Assembly: GCF_016650695.1 (NCBI RefSeq)
Contig: NZ_JAEKFH010000006.1
Span: 186,001-250,000 of the forward strand
Reading direction: 5' to 3'
Origin: Pseudomonas sp. TH41
GTDB taxonomy: Bacteria; Pseudomonadota; Gammaproteobacteria; Pseudomonadales; Pseudomonadaceae
Length of the DNA: 64,000 bases
Positions 50,113 through 59,158 of this stretch are shown here, one piece after another. Numbering within the stretch: the first letter of the stretch is position 1; every line of letters begins with the position of its first letter. The notes under the pieces are model-generated. The model saw only the letters and a program-made list of their open reading frames with translations. It had not been told where the DNA came from and made no database searches. The translations under genes were made by a program, and so were the position numbers.

Positions 50113-53100
50113 CAGAAATTCAACTCCACACCCAACAGCACGCCATTGCCACCTTCATACAGATTGCCGCTCAGGGACTGCTGATACTCGGAGCGAACCG
50201 TCAGGTGTGCACGGTAGGCATTGTAGATATCGTCGTCGAACCACCATTGCCAGCGCAGGCCGATGCCCGTGCGCAGGTCCTGGCGCGAGTCGTTGCTCGG
50301 GTCCTGCGCGGCGAACTCGAGAAATCCGTACGGCATGAGCGTTTGCGCGCCGTTGAACGGCAGCTTCCAGGTGTGCCCCTGCTGGAAACGCGACAGCCAT
50401 TGGTGATCGCCAGCCTGGGTCCACCAGGCCGCATCGAGGTACAGAAAACGTTCTTCCCAGTCGCTCTCGTCGACGCGCCAGTCGTTGCGAAACCGCCCTT
50501 GATCGAGGAACGAAGCGGTGGCCCGCAGCAGGTAATCGGTGGTGGAGTGCCCATCCTGCCGGTGGTCGTCGGCCTGATCGGCCAACTTCTCGGGGATCAG
50601 CAGTTGGCCGAGGCTCAGGCTGTGATTGTCCTGGTCATCGAACTGGCTCTGTTTGTAGAACTCGCCGTAGAAGTTGATATTGGCCGTGCCCCAAGGCTTG
50701 TAGCGCAGACCGACACCGGTGCCGATGGATTCGGCGTAGCTCGACCGGCCCTGTCCGCCGAGCAACACCCGGCCATAGACCGACAGCGTGCTGCCGGCGC
50801 GGCTCGGTTCCTCGCCCAGCGCGTGGTCCCACATGGCCAGTTGCACGTTCTGCGACGTCGAGCGACGTTGGGCCCCCGTGCTCTGGTCGGGGCGCAGAAA
50901 ATCGTTGGTCGACACCCCGGCTGGCGACCAGGTGCTGGCCACGGTACGGCTGTCACGACGGGACAGGGTTTCGTGCGCGCGGCGCTGGCGATAACGTCGC
51001 GCCTCCAGGCTGCCGTCTTCGTCATCGCCGGCCACCGGGTTTTGCTCCAGATCGATGACCCGGCGCAGTTCCTCGCGTGCTTGAGCGCTGTGCCCAACTT
51101 CGTCATAACGCACGGCCAGGGTTTCGCCGAGGCGATAGTCTTCCGGGAAAGCCTGGGTGGCGCTTTGCAGATAGGGGATGGCCCGTGCGCGCTCTTCCTG
51201 GGTCGCGGCGCCGGCCAGACGCACGCCGTAATCGGCGCGATAACGCGGGTTGTCTGGCTCCAGGCGCACGGCTTCGGCGAGCCACGCCGTGCTTTGTTCC
51301 AGCTCCCCGGCCTTTTGCGCAGTGACTGACGCGGCATAGAAATGCCCGGCATCCGGCGCCTGTTGCAAGGCGAAGCGCTGACGCTGCAAGGCGAGAGTGT
51401 GATCACCCCGAGCGTCGGCAATCGCCGCACCCAAGGCCCATTCATTGGCACCACGGGCGCGGCTTTGTTGCCAGTAACGTTCGGCGACCTGAGTGTCGCC
51501 CGATGTCAGGGCGCTACGGCTCGCGGTGAGTCGGGCGTTATCGCTCAGCTCGGCATCTGGAATGCTGCGCCAGATCGCCAGGGCGCCGGAAGAATCACCG
51601 GCCGCTTCCAGGGCATAGGCCAACGGCAGGCGATTGTCGCGGTCACCGAGTTTTTCCGCCGCCTGGTAATACACGACCGCTTCACCGGGCCGCTCCGGCA
51701 TGGCGCAACGACCGAGGGCGCGATAATCGCCGGCGACTTGAGGGTGCGCGCCAATGGCTTGCTGCACGGCTTCACACTGACCGTTCTCGGCCAGTTGTGC
51801 CAGTAACTGGCCGCGGGTGGCGGGATCGACGCGGGTCAGCAGCGACACGATGCGCTGCTGCTGCTGCTGCTGCTGCGCCGGGGTCGGCGTCGATGAGGCA
51901 TACAACCCTGCGAGCCGTTGCAGCAGGACGGCGGGCAGTTTGCCGCCGTGGCGGTCGTAGGCGTTTTCCAGCAGTTGTTGCACGTGTTGGCGCTGGCCGG
52001 CAGTCAACGCCAGGTACGTCGCCTGATTGAGCGAAGCGAGGTCAGCGGTTTGCTGGTAATGCTGTTCCCACAGCGTCGCTGCCTCGGTAGTGCGCCCCAA
52101 GGCTTGATCCAGTTCGGCCCGACGCTTGACCACATCGGCGGTCTGCGGCTGACTGGCGAGCCAGGCCATGACTTTGTCGCTCTGGCCCTCTGCCTGCCAG
52201 ATGTCCAGCAGACGCGCCTGACGACGGCTATCCCAGGGCTCCGGGAGGCGCGTGGTTTGCAGCAGATCGGTGGCATGCAGGCGTTGGACCAGGATCAGCC
52301 AGGCCTGTGGATCGTCATCAGCCCGGCAGCCACGCAATTGCCTGAGCGCCGCTTCCGGATCGCGCCGCGACAGCCATTCGGCGGTCTCAAGACACGGCCG
52401 CTGCAACTCATCACTCAAGCGTTGAACCGCTGGAGTGTCGCCGGTTTGCCGCGCCAGTTCCCACAGCCGTTGCCGTTGCGCGGGATCGGCGAGGTCGCTG
52501 GCCGGGAGTGATTGAATCCAGCGTTCGGCCTGCTCGGTATTGCCCATGGCAATCGCCCGATCGATCATCGCCAGGCGGGTCTTGCGCGCCGCTTCGGGGC
52601 TCGGCGCTTGTTGCAGCAATTGCTGCAAAGGTTTTTCGTCAAGGCGTTTTACATAAGCATTGGCCAGCCGCTGCCAGCCTTCGGCGTCCAATTGCTGGCT
52701 GGCGGCCAGGGGCGCCAGTTGCTCGATGGTGCCGTTCCAGTCATGCAATTGCTCGGACCAATTGGAGAGGGCCAGGTGCAGGATTTTGTCGTCACCTTTA
52801 GGCTCCAATTGCGCCAGCCAGGCGTGCGCTCTGCCGGCACCGCCGAACTTGGCCAGGCTCAGGCTGTAGGCCTGCCACAAACGCACGCGCTGGGTGAAGT
52901 TGCTGGTGGCCATCCACTGTTCCACCTGTCCGCTGCCGGGCGGGTCCTGTTCGATCCAGGTCAAGCGCAGGTTGAGCAGGGCCTCGCTGTTTTGCGGGTT
53001 ATCCGGCAGCGCTTGCACGGCGTCCTTGTAACGCCGTTGCTTGGCCAGCGCTTCGACCAGCAGCGCCCGTGCTTCATCGTTTTTCGGCACCAGGGTCAGC

Positions 53101-53288
53101 AGGTGGCGCATCAGCCGTTCGACTTCGGCCCAGTTGCCTTTTTTCGCTTCGCGATAGCTGCGGTCCATGTAAGGGAAACTGCGAAATTGTTCAAAGTCGG
53201 TCAGCGGTTCAGCCTGTACCCAAGTGGCAGCACTCAGGCTCAGCAGCAGGCTGCCGACCAGCAGAGCATGACGATGGGCCGGCTTCAT
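50112..53288 (-). CDS. nfrA: NfrA-like outer-membrane exopolysaccharide export protein (phage N4 receptor family)
   Basis: A 1058-residue protein with signal peptide (residues 1-26, ending WVQA). The bulk (about 60-740) is tetratricopeptide-like repeats, and the C-terminal 250 residues form an outer-membrane beta-barrel of the NfrA C-terminal family ending in GVELNF with the terminal Phe. In E. coli NfrA is the phage N4 receptor and the outer-membrane exit port for the ManNAc-based glycan. It overlaps nfrB by 4 bases. Confidence 0.9.
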   Translation of the reverse strand: MKPAHRHALLVGSLLLSLSAATWVQAEPLTDFEQFRSFPYMDRSYREAKKGNWAEVERLMRHLLTLVPKNDEARALLVEALAKQRRYKDAVQALPDNPQNSEALLNLRLTWIEQDPPGSGQVEQWMATSNFTQRVRLWQAYSLSLAKFGGAGRAHAWLAQLEPKGDDKILHLALSNWSEQLHDWNGTIEQLAPLAASQQLDAEGWQRLANAYVKRLDEKPLQQLLQQAPSPEAARKTRLAMIDRAIAMGNTEQAERWIQSLPASDLADPAQRQRLWELARQTGDTPAVQRLSDELQRPCLETAEWLSRRDPEAALRQLRGCRADDDPQAWLILVQRLHATDLLQTTRLPEPWDSRRQARLLDIWQAEGQSDKVMAWLASQPQTADVVKRRAELDQALGRTTEAATLWEQHYQQTADLASLNQATYLALTAGQRQHVQQLLENAYDRHGGKLPAVLLQRLAGLYASSTPTPAQQQQQQQRIVSLLTRVDPATRGQLLAQLAENGQCEAVQQAIGAHPQVAGDYRALGRCAMPERPGEAVVYYQAAEKLGDRDNRLPLAYALEAAGDSSGALAIWRSIPDAELSDNARLTASRSALTSGDTQVAERYWQQSRARGANEWALGAAIADARGDHTLALQRQRFALQQAPDAGHFYAASVTAQKAGELEQSTAWLAEAVRLEPDNPRYRADYGVRLAGAATQEERARAIPYLQSATQAFPEDYRLGETLAVRYDEVGHSAQAREELRRVIDLEQNPVAGDDEDGSLEARRYRQRRAHETLSRRDSRTVASTWSPAGVSTNDFLRPDQSTGAQRRSTSQNVQLAMWDHALGEEPSRAGSTLSVYGRVLLGGQGRSSYAESIGTGVGLRYKPWGTANINFYGEFYKQSQFDDQDNHSLSLGQLLIPEKLADQADDHRQDGHSTTDYLLRATASFLDQGRFRNDWRVDESDWEERFLYLDAAWWTQAGDHQWLSRFQQGHTWKLPFNGAQTLMPYGFLEFAAQDPSNDSRQDLRTGIGLRWQWWFDDDIYNAYRAHLTVRSEYQQSLSGNLYEGGNGVLLGVELNF

Positions 53289-55459
53289 TCGACCTCCCGG
53301 GCAATGCGGTAGGCGGCTTGCTGTTCGCTGGCCTGTTCAACCAGCGCCTGTTCGAGTACCTCCTGGGTGATCATGCCTCGGGAGATCAGGTGTTGACCCA
53401 ATGACATGTGTTCGACATCGAAGTCGATCAAGGCCTGATTGAACAGACTGGGAGGGACCATGCCGCGCACTTGCAGAAGATTGCCCAGCAGCACCTGATG
53501 ATGACCGACACGTTCGAGCAAGGCTTCATCGTCCTGATGACGCTCAAGCACTTCAAGCATGTGATGCACGTCCTCATTTTGACGGGGGCTGGCGTACCAG
53601 TAGCGAATACCCAGCGTGACCCGCCCCTGCGGTGCCAGACGACAGCGCACCGGGCGCTTCAATTGACGGCTGATGGCGCCCAGCGACACCTGGCTGACCG
53701 GCCCTTCGGAGGCCAGCACCAGCGTGTCGCCTTCTTCGGCCACTGGTAGCACGCCATAGTGTGACGCGACCTTGCGCGGCACGAGGCCGATCAGGTGTCT
53801 GTCGAGTTTGAACGGGTTGAGCGGCGCCCATTCCATGTCCAGTTGCTCGGCCAGGGTTTCCACCAGTTGCGTGCTGTTGATGTGTGCGCGCAGCAGCAAT
53901 TCGTGGCCCAGTCGACGTCGCACGGGGTTAGTGATTGCTGCTTCCAGTTGTTCTTCGGTGAGCAGGCCTTTCTCTACCAGTCGATGACCCAGCGGGGTGC
54001 GATAGGCCTTGGTCAGGGCCGGGAACTCGTGGGTGGTTTTGTCCCAGGCCACGCGGCGCGAGTCGCCCATTTCCATGACCTGGCGCAGCGCCCGCAGGTT
54101 GGCGAGGAAATTGACGAAGTTGCTCCAGATCATCCGCGGTGCCGACAGCAGGCCTTCCCCCAAGCCGTAATAGCGGGTGACGAACCAGCCGCGCTGGAAC
54201 AGTCGATTGAGCAGCATCAAGCCATTGAGCCAAAGCAGGATCGAGAGCAGCGCGCTGTCGGAGAGGATCGACGGATAGCTCCAGGCATTCGGCGCAACCA
54301 CCGTCACCAGCCACATTGCCAGCAGCACCAGGAACAGTAGGTTGACCAGGAAACTCAACAGATAAGTGATCAAGCCACGACGGTCACGCCACAGGAAGTA
54401 GTTGAGCAGGCCATGGGGGCTCCAGCCGAGGTTCTTGGTGCCCTGAAAGACGATGCCGACTATCCAGCGCGATTTCTGGCGGATGGCGTGCAGCAAGTCC
54501 CGGGGGAAATGTTCGCGAACGCAGATTACTTGGGAAAATGCGCGGTTCATGCCGAACACCCAAGGCTGTTCGAGCGCCAGTTTCGGGTCGGTCACCGAGT
54601 AGCGGGCGAAGATGCACTTCATGCCTTTTTGCTTGAGACGGAAACCGATGTCGTAGTCCTCGGTCAGGCTCTGTACGTCGAAGGCAATGCCGTCGCCGTC
54701 TTCGAGCAAGGCGCTGATGGCCTTGCGGCTGAAGCAGGTGCCGACGCCAGCGCTGGGCACCTGACCGGTCAGGGCTTCGCGCACGATAACGTCCTTGCCG
54801 TGGTTCTCGGCGAACTCGTCGACGTAGTGACCGGCGGTGAAACCTTTCCATTCCGGCGCGTAGGGGTAGACCGGAATCTGGATCAGGTCCTTGCTTGGCA
54901 GCAGGTAGTTATAGAGCCGCAGCTCCATCGGCGAAATCACGTCTTCGGCGTCGTGCAGGATGAACCCGGCAAACTGGATTTTCGCTTCGCTTTCAAAACG
55001 CAGGATCGCGTCAATGATGTTGTTCAGGCAGTCGGCCTTGCTCGTCGGGCCAGGGCGGGCGCACACCACTTTGTGCACGTTGGGGTAGTGCCGACAGACC
55101 GCATCGACGTCGGCCTGGGTCTCGGCGTCGTTGGGGTAGGTGCCAACGAAAATCTGATAGTTCTCGTAATCGATGGTCGAGGCGGCCAGGCGCGCCATTT
55201 CACCGACCACACCGACTTCATTCCAGGCCGGAACCATGATCGCCAGCGGCTTTTCGGCGATGGCGTAGAGCCGTTCCTCATCGGCGCGCTTGAATTTTTC
55301 GTAGATCCGCCAGCGTCGGATCAGCTTGCGGCTCCAGTAGATGACGTCGATGAACAGATCATCGAGTCCGAGCACAAACATCAACAGCGCCAAGGTGATC
55401 GCGAGGTATTTGAGACCGAACAGCACATAGGCAAAAAAATCGACAAAATCCAGGCTCAT
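53285..55459 (-). CDS. nfrB: NfrB-like inner-membrane glycosyltransferase with MshEN c-di-GMP-binding module
   Basis: A 724-residue protein. One N-terminal helix pair (residues 9-36) is followed by a GT2 domain (AIMVPAWNEVGVVGEMARLA, the DxD-like ILHDAEDVISPMEL, and the Q/RxxRW-type KSRWIVG). Three or four helices (about 370-430) form the channel, and the C-terminal 270 residues hold MshEN-type repeats (RRLGHELLLRAHINSTQLVE). In E. coli NfrB polymerises UDP-ManNAc and is switched on by c-di-GMP; the same is inferred here. It overlaps both neighbours by 4 bases. Confidence 0.9.
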   Translation of the reverse strand: MSLDFVDFFAYVLFGLKYLAITLALLMFVLGLDDLFIDVIYWSRKLIRRWRIYEKFKRADEERLYAIAEKPLAIMVPAWNEVGVVGEMARLAASTIDYENYQIFVGTYPNDAETQADVDAVCRHYPNVHKVVCARPGPTSKADCLNNIIDAILRFESEAKIQFAGFILHDAEDVISPMELRLYNYLLPSKDLIQIPVYPYAPEWKGFTAGHYVDEFAENHGKDVIVREALTGQVPSAGVGTCFSRKAISALLEDGDGIAFDVQSLTEDYDIGFRLKQKGMKCIFARYSVTDPKLALEQPWVFGMNRAFSQVICVREHFPRDLLHAIRQKSRWIVGIVFQGTKNLGWSPHGLLNYFLWRDRRGLITYLLSFLVNLLFLVLLAMWLVTVVAPNAWSYPSILSDSALLSILLWLNGLMLLNRLFQRGWFVTRYYGLGEGLLSAPRMIWSNFVNFLANLRALRQVMEMGDSRRVAWDKTTHEFPALTKAYRTPLGHRLVEKGLLTEEQLEAAITNPVRRRLGHELLLRAHINSTQLVETLAEQLDMEWAPLNPFKLDRHLIGLVPRKVASHYGVLPVAEEGDTLVLASEGPVSQVSLGAISRQLKRPVRCRLAPQGRVTLGIRYWYASPRQNEDVHHMLEVLERHQDDEALLERVGHHQVLLGNLLQVRGMVPPSLFNQALIDFDVEHMSLGQHLISRGMITQEVLEQALVEQASEQQAAYRIAREVE

Positions 55460-56610
55460 ACTGCTCTGCCCGCTGCCGAACGTTTGCTTAACCAGGCGCA
55501 GAGGCGGGTGGCAATGCGTTCGCTGGCGTGGCCGTCGCCGTAGGGGCTATGGACGCGGCTCATGTGTTTGAAGTGCGCCGGATCATCGAGCAACTGACTG
55601 GACTCCTTGACGATGCGCTCGGTGTCGGTGCCCACCAGCAGCACAGTTCCGGCCTCAAGCACGGAAGGCCGCTCCGTAACGTTGCGCAACACCAGAACCG
55701 GTTTACCAATGGCAGGGGCTTCCTCCTGGACGCCACCGGAATCGGTGAGGATGAAATGCGCGCGGCCCATCAACCAGACGAAATGCTGATAATCCTGCGG
55801 CGCTACCAGGTAAATGTTCGGCTTGTCCGACAGCACGCCATACACCGCTGTCTGGACGTGCGGATTCAGGTGCACCGGGTAGACAAATTGCACATCGGGG
55901 TAGCGCAGGGCAAGGTCGGCGAGGGCCAGGCAGATATTGCGGAAGCCGCCGCCAAAACTTTCCCGTCGATGACCGGTAATCAGCACCATCCGCCGATTGT
56001 CATCAAGCACGGCCAGCGGTGAGTCGGGTGCCGGGTGCCAGTGAATGTCCTGCTGATGCGTGCGCATCCATAGCAGCGCGTCGATCACGGTGTTGCCGGT
56101 GATTTCGATACTGGCCTTGGGCACGCCTTCGCGCAGCAGGTTGGCTTCACCTTTGGTGGTCGGTGTGAAATGCAAGTCGGCGATGACGCCGGTCAAGCGC
56201 CGATTGGCTTCCTCCGGCCAGGGCGAGCGCAGGTTGCCGGTGCGCAGACCGGCTTCGACATGGCCAATGGGCAAATGGCGATTAAAGGCCGCGAGGGCTG
56301 CGATGAAGCTGGTGGTGGTATCACCGTGGACCAGCACGATGTCGGGTTTTATCTGTTCGTAGGCTTTGTCGAGATGAATCAGCAGTTGTTCGGAAAGGCC
56401 GTTGAGCGTCTGGCCCCGAGTCATCACTTTCAGGTCCTGGTCAACCGACAGCTCGAAGGAATCCAGCACTTGCTTGAGCATTTCCCGGTGCTGGCCGGTG
56501 GAGCAGATATTCAACTCAATACCCGGCCAATGACGCAGAACCCGAGCCAGTGGCGCCATCTTGATAGCCTCCGGTCGCGTACCGAAAACCATCATGACCT
56601 GGTAAGACAT
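55456..56610 (-). CDS. wecB: UDP-N-acetylglucosamine 2-epimerase (non-hydrolysing)
   Basis: A 384-residue WecB-type epimerase converting UDP-GlcNAc to UDP-ManNAc: VMMVFGTRPEAIKMAPL at the N-terminus, LVHGDTTTSFIAALAAFNRH, GHVEAGLRTGNLRSPWPEE, TGHRRESFGGGF and FILTDSGGVQEEAPAIGKPV with the nucleotide-binding motif. The ATG at 56610 has a textbook AGGAGGG ribosome site 4 bases before it; a longer frame from 56667 has none. It is the first gene of the wecB-nfrB-nfrA-DUF4434 operon and provides the ManNAc donor. Confidence 0.95.
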   Translation of the reverse strand: MSYQVMMVFGTRPEAIKMAPLARVLRHWPGIELNICSTGQHREMLKQVLDSFELSVDQDLKVMTRGQTLNGLSEQLLIHLDKAYEQIKPDIVLVHGDTTTSFIAALAAFNRHLPIGHVEAGLRTGNLRSPWPEEANRRLTGVIADLHFTPTTKGEANLLREGVPKASIEITGNTVIDALLWMRTHQQDIHWHPAPDSPLAVLDDNRRMVLITGHRRESFGGGFRNICLALADLALRYPDVQFVYPVHLNPHVQTAVYGVLSDKPNIYLVAPQDYQHFVWLMGRAHFILTDSGGVQEEAPAIGKPVLVLRNVTERPSVLEAGTVLLVGTDTERIVKESSQLLDDPAHFKHMSRVHSPYGDGHASERIATRLCAWLSKRSAAGRAV

Positions 56611-56944
56611 GAGCCCTCCTGGAACAGCATACGCGTTGGGCGCATGGCAATTGATACTGCTTATCACCTGTTTATTGAATAAAGCAGTCGATGGCGGGGT
56701 TGTCCAATGCCTGTTCGGGCTTCATTGGTGTCGATCAATGGCGCAGTTTCATTGCTACTTCTTCCTACGTTGAAGCGGACATGCCTCACCCTATTGCAGG
56801 ACCAACCCGACAGGGATCAGGGAAATGGGGAAGCGAATGGCGTGATAATTTCTACGCATCCGTCACTGAATGCCATGAATCGGGTTGAGGAATAGGGTCA
56901 GCGCCGTTTTTAAGGCCAAACGGATAGAGGTCAGATGCGCTTTG
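56611..56944. other. intergenic region without a recognisable gene
   Basis: About 330 bases upstream of wecB (divergent) hold only short frames with no ribosome site. The sequence is less GC-rich than its neighbours and includes degenerate stretches near 56895-56935 that resemble the edge of a mobile repeat, but no ends or target duplication can be defined. Confidence 0.35.
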
Positions 56945-56976
56945 GAGTGCTATTTTTAGCACTTCTAAAAGCACTC
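56945..56976. promoter_or_regulatory. probable autoregulatory operator of the antitoxin gene
   Basis: GAGTGCTATTTTTAGCACTT forms an inverted repeat (AGTGCT/AGCACT), and the half-site recurs as AAGCACTCT. Three AGCACT-type half-sites end 15 bases before the antitoxin start. Phd/YefM antitoxins bind such palindromes in their own promoter. Confidence 0.65.
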
Positions 56977-56990
56977 TAAGGAGCATCTTC

Positions 56991-57239
56991 ATGACACATA
57001 TCGTGCTTTCGCATGTTGTAGCGAGTATCTCTGAATTGAAAAAAAACCCGATGGGTACGGTTGCCGCCGGTGGTGGTCAATCAGTTGCGATCCTTAACCG
57101 TAACGAACCAGCCTTCTATTGCGTCCCCGCCAAAGAATATGAGTCGATGATGAATCGCCTGGAGGACCTGGAGTTAATTGCCCTTTGTAAAGAACGAGAA
57201 AACGACCCGACCATAAAGGTCTCAATTGATGACCTATGA
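56991..57239 (+). CDS. Phd/YefM (StbD-like) type II antitoxin
   Basis: An 82-residue antitoxin: N-terminal ribbon-helix MTHIVLSHVVASISELKKNP for DNA binding with the GTVAAGGGQSVAILNRNEPA stretch typical of Phd/YefM (StbD branch), and a C-terminal acidic toxin-neutralising helix. An AAGGAGC ribosome site precedes the ATG. Its stop overlaps the start of a truncated RelE/StbE toxin by 11 bases. As the toxin is broken, it may now act only as a repressor or immunity protein. Confidence 0.9.
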   Translation: MTHIVLSHVVASISELKKNPMGTVAAGGGQSVAILNRNEPAFYCVPAKEYESMMNRLEDLELIALCKERENDPTIKVSIDDL

Positions 57240-57372
57240 GCTGCGGTTTTCTGAAAAGGCGTGGAAAGAGTGGAAGAAGCTGGGGGCGAATCTGAGGGAG
57301 CAGTTCAAAAAAAAGCTACAGGAGAGGCTTGTGAACCCACATCATTTCAGGTGCACAGCGCACCCATTGTGA
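57229..57372 (+). pseudogene. truncated RelE/StbE-type toxin
   Basis: A frame of 47 codons begins MTYELRFSEKAWKEWKKLGA and NLREQFKKKLQERLVNPHH, exactly the first half of an StbE/RelE mRNA interferase (about 90 residues). After NPHH the sequence leaves the family (FRCTAHPL, stop). The catalytic half with the C-terminal basic residues is missing, so the product should be inactive. The junction at about 57346 marks a deletion or insertion end. Confidence 0.85.
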
Positions 57373-57546
57373 ACCTGGTACCCGTCCTTCGTAGCCAACG
57401 GTAGCGCTTCCAGTCTGTACGTTTCGTAACACCCTTTGCGCGGTTTCGCGCATCCCTCTGATTCAAAACACTTTTCAATCTCCCCTACATTCCCCCCACA
57501 TCCTGTGGCACACTTTCTGCTGTCTATTCCGTTGTTACATACTAGG

Positions 57547-57562
57547 TTCCGGTATAACGGAA
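57547..57562 (+). promoter_or_regulatory. candidate IclR-type operator upstream of the transporter genes
   Basis: TTCCGGTATAACGGAA is a near-perfect dyad (arms TTCCG and CGGAA) 25 bases before the start of the binding-protein gene, within the likely promoter. An IclR-family gene lies in the same cluster. The site is a candidate only. Confidence 0.5.
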
Positions 57563-57587
57563 TAAACATCATCCTGGAGTGCTTGCC

Positions 57588-58436
57588 ATGCATCACCGAC
57601 CTTCCTTGTTCAAAGCGTGTGTTTTTCTTTTCGCAGCGTCGGCCGCTGCCGCGGGTATGGCCCAGGCGGCGGACAGTAAGCTCGATAGCGTGCTGGCCCG
57701 TGGGAAATTGATTGTGGGCACGGGCAGTACCAATGCGCCGTGGCACTTCCAGGGGGCGGATGGCAAGTTGCAGGGGTTTGATATCGATATCGGGCGGATG
57801 ATCGCCAAGGGTTTGTTCAATGATCCGGGCAAAGTCGAATTCGTGGTGCAGTCGTCCGATGCGCGGATTCCCAACCTGATGACCGACAAGGTCGACATCA
57901 GTTGCCAGTTCATTACCGTGACCGCCAGCCGTGCGCAGCAAGTGGCGTTCACGCTGCCTTACTACCGCGAAGGTGTCGGCCTGCTGCTGCCGGCGAACAG
58001 CAAGTACAAGGAAATCGAAGACATGAAGGCCGCCAACGACAGTGTCACCGTGGCGGTGCTGCAGAACGTGTACGCCGAAGAACTGGTGCATCAAGCCTTG
58101 CCCAAGGCCAAGGTCGATCAGTACGACAGCGTTGACCTGATGTACCAGGCCGTGAACTCCGGCCGTGCCGACGCCGCCGCCACCGATCAGTCCTCGGTGA
58201 AATACCTGATGGTGCAGAACCCTGGCCGTTACCGCAGCCCGGTCTACGCCTGGAGCCCGCAGACCTACGCGTGCGCGGTCAAACGTGGCGATCAGGACTG
58301 GCTGAACTTCGTTAACACCGCCCTGCATGAAGCCATGACCGGCGTTGAGTTCCCGACTTACGCGGCCTCGTTCAAGCAGTGGTTCGGTGTCGATCTGCCA
58401 ACCCCGGCCATCGGCTTCCCCGTCGAATTCAAATGA
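57588..58436 (+). CDS. amino-acid ABC transporter periplasmic binding protein
   Basis: A 282-residue binding protein with a signal peptide of 27 residues (ending MAQAAD). The fold is the type 2 amino-acid binding family SBP_bac_3: VLARGKLIVGTGSTNAPWHF, GKLQGFDIDIGRMIAKGLF, LMTDKVDISCQFITVTASRA (a Cys replaces a frequent small residue), YREGVGLLLPANSKY and GRADAAATDQSSVKYL. It works with two permeases and an ATPase that follow. The substrate is probably a polar amino acid, likely the D- or hydroxyl amino acid used by the downstream enzyme. Confidence 0.92.
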   Translation: MHHRPSLFKACVFLFAASAAAAGMAQAADSKLDSVLARGKLIVGTGSTNAPWHFQGADGKLQGFDIDIGRMIAKGLFNDPGKVEFVVQSSDARIPNLMTDKVDISCQFITVTASRAQQVAFTLPYYREGVGLLLPANSKYKEIEDMKAANDSVTVAVLQNVYAEELVHQALPKAKVDQYDSVDLMYQAVNSGRADAAATDQSSVKYLMVQNPGRYRSPVYAWSPQTYACAVKRGDQDWLNFVNTALHEAMTGVEFPTYAASFKQWFGVDLPTPAIGFPVEFK

Positions 58437-58447
58437 TCCCGTGAGAG

Positions 58448-58469
58448 CGGGGCGGTTCCGATCGCCCCG
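58448..58469 (+). promoter_or_regulatory. intercistronic hairpin
   Basis: CGGGGCG and CGCCCCG form a 7-bp stem with an 8-base loop between the binding-protein gene and the permease genes, with no T-tract. Such hairpins allow partial termination or protect the upstream mRNA, giving more binding protein than permease. Confidence 0.6.
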
Positions 58470-58487
58470 TTCAAGGTACTGCTGACC

Positions 58488-59150
58488 ATGAACTATCAGT
58501 TGAACTTTGCCGCCGTGTGGCGCGATTTCGACACATTGCTGGCGGGGCTCGGTCTGGGCCTTGAGCTGGCGCTGGTGTCGATCGCCATCGGTTGCGTGAT
58601 CGGCCTGATGATGGCGTTTGCTTTGCTGTCAAAACACCGCGCATTACGGGTACTGGCGTCGGTGTATGTGACGGTGATCCGCAATACGCCGATTCTGGTG
58701 TTGATTCTGTTGATCTACTTTGCGTTACCGAGCCTGGGGATTCGCCTGGACAAGATCCCGTCGTTCATCATCACCCTGTCGCTGTATGCCGGGGCTTACC
58801 TGACCGAAGTCTTCCGTGGCGGGCTGTTGAGCATTCCCAAGGGACTGCGAGAGGCTGGCTTGGCCATCGGCCTGGGCGAGTGGCAGGTCAAGGCCTACGT
58901 CACCGTGCCGGTGATGCTGCGCAATGTACTGCCGGCCTTGTCGAACAACTTCATTTCGCTGTTCAAGGACACCTCGCTGGCGGCCGCGATTGCCGTGCCG
59001 GAGCTGACCTATTACGCGCGCAAGATCAATGTCGAGAGCTACCGGGTGATTGAAACCTGGCTGGTGACCACAGCGCTCTATGTTGCGGCCTGTTACCTCA
59101 TTGCCATGATGCTGCGTTACCTCGAACAGCGTCTGGCGATCCGCCGATAG
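58488..59150 (+). CDS. amino-acid ABC transporter permease
   Basis: A 220-residue inner-membrane permease of the HisMQ type with five predicted helices. It has the EAA loop EAGLAIGLGEWQVKAYVTVP and NFISLFKDTSLAAAIAVPEL. It pairs with the second permease, 8 bases downstream, to form the channel. Confidence 0.93.
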   Translation: MNYQLNFAAVWRDFDTLLAGLGLGLELALVSIAIGCVIGLMMAFALLSKHRALRVLASVYVTVIRNTPILVLILLIYFALPSLGIRLDKIPSFIITLSLYAGAYLTEVFRGGLLSIPKGLREAGLAIGLGEWQVKAYVTVPVMLRNVLPALSNNFISLFKDTSLAAAIAVPELTYYARKINVESYRVIETWLVTTALYVAACYLIAMMLRYLEQRLAIRR

Positions 59151-59158
59151 GAGGCCCC

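Noticed and set aside
56895..56945. possible end of an insertion sequence or RAYT element upstream of the antitoxin
   Set aside because: No transposase frame, terminal inverted repeats or target duplication could be seen; the resemblance is too short to support a call.
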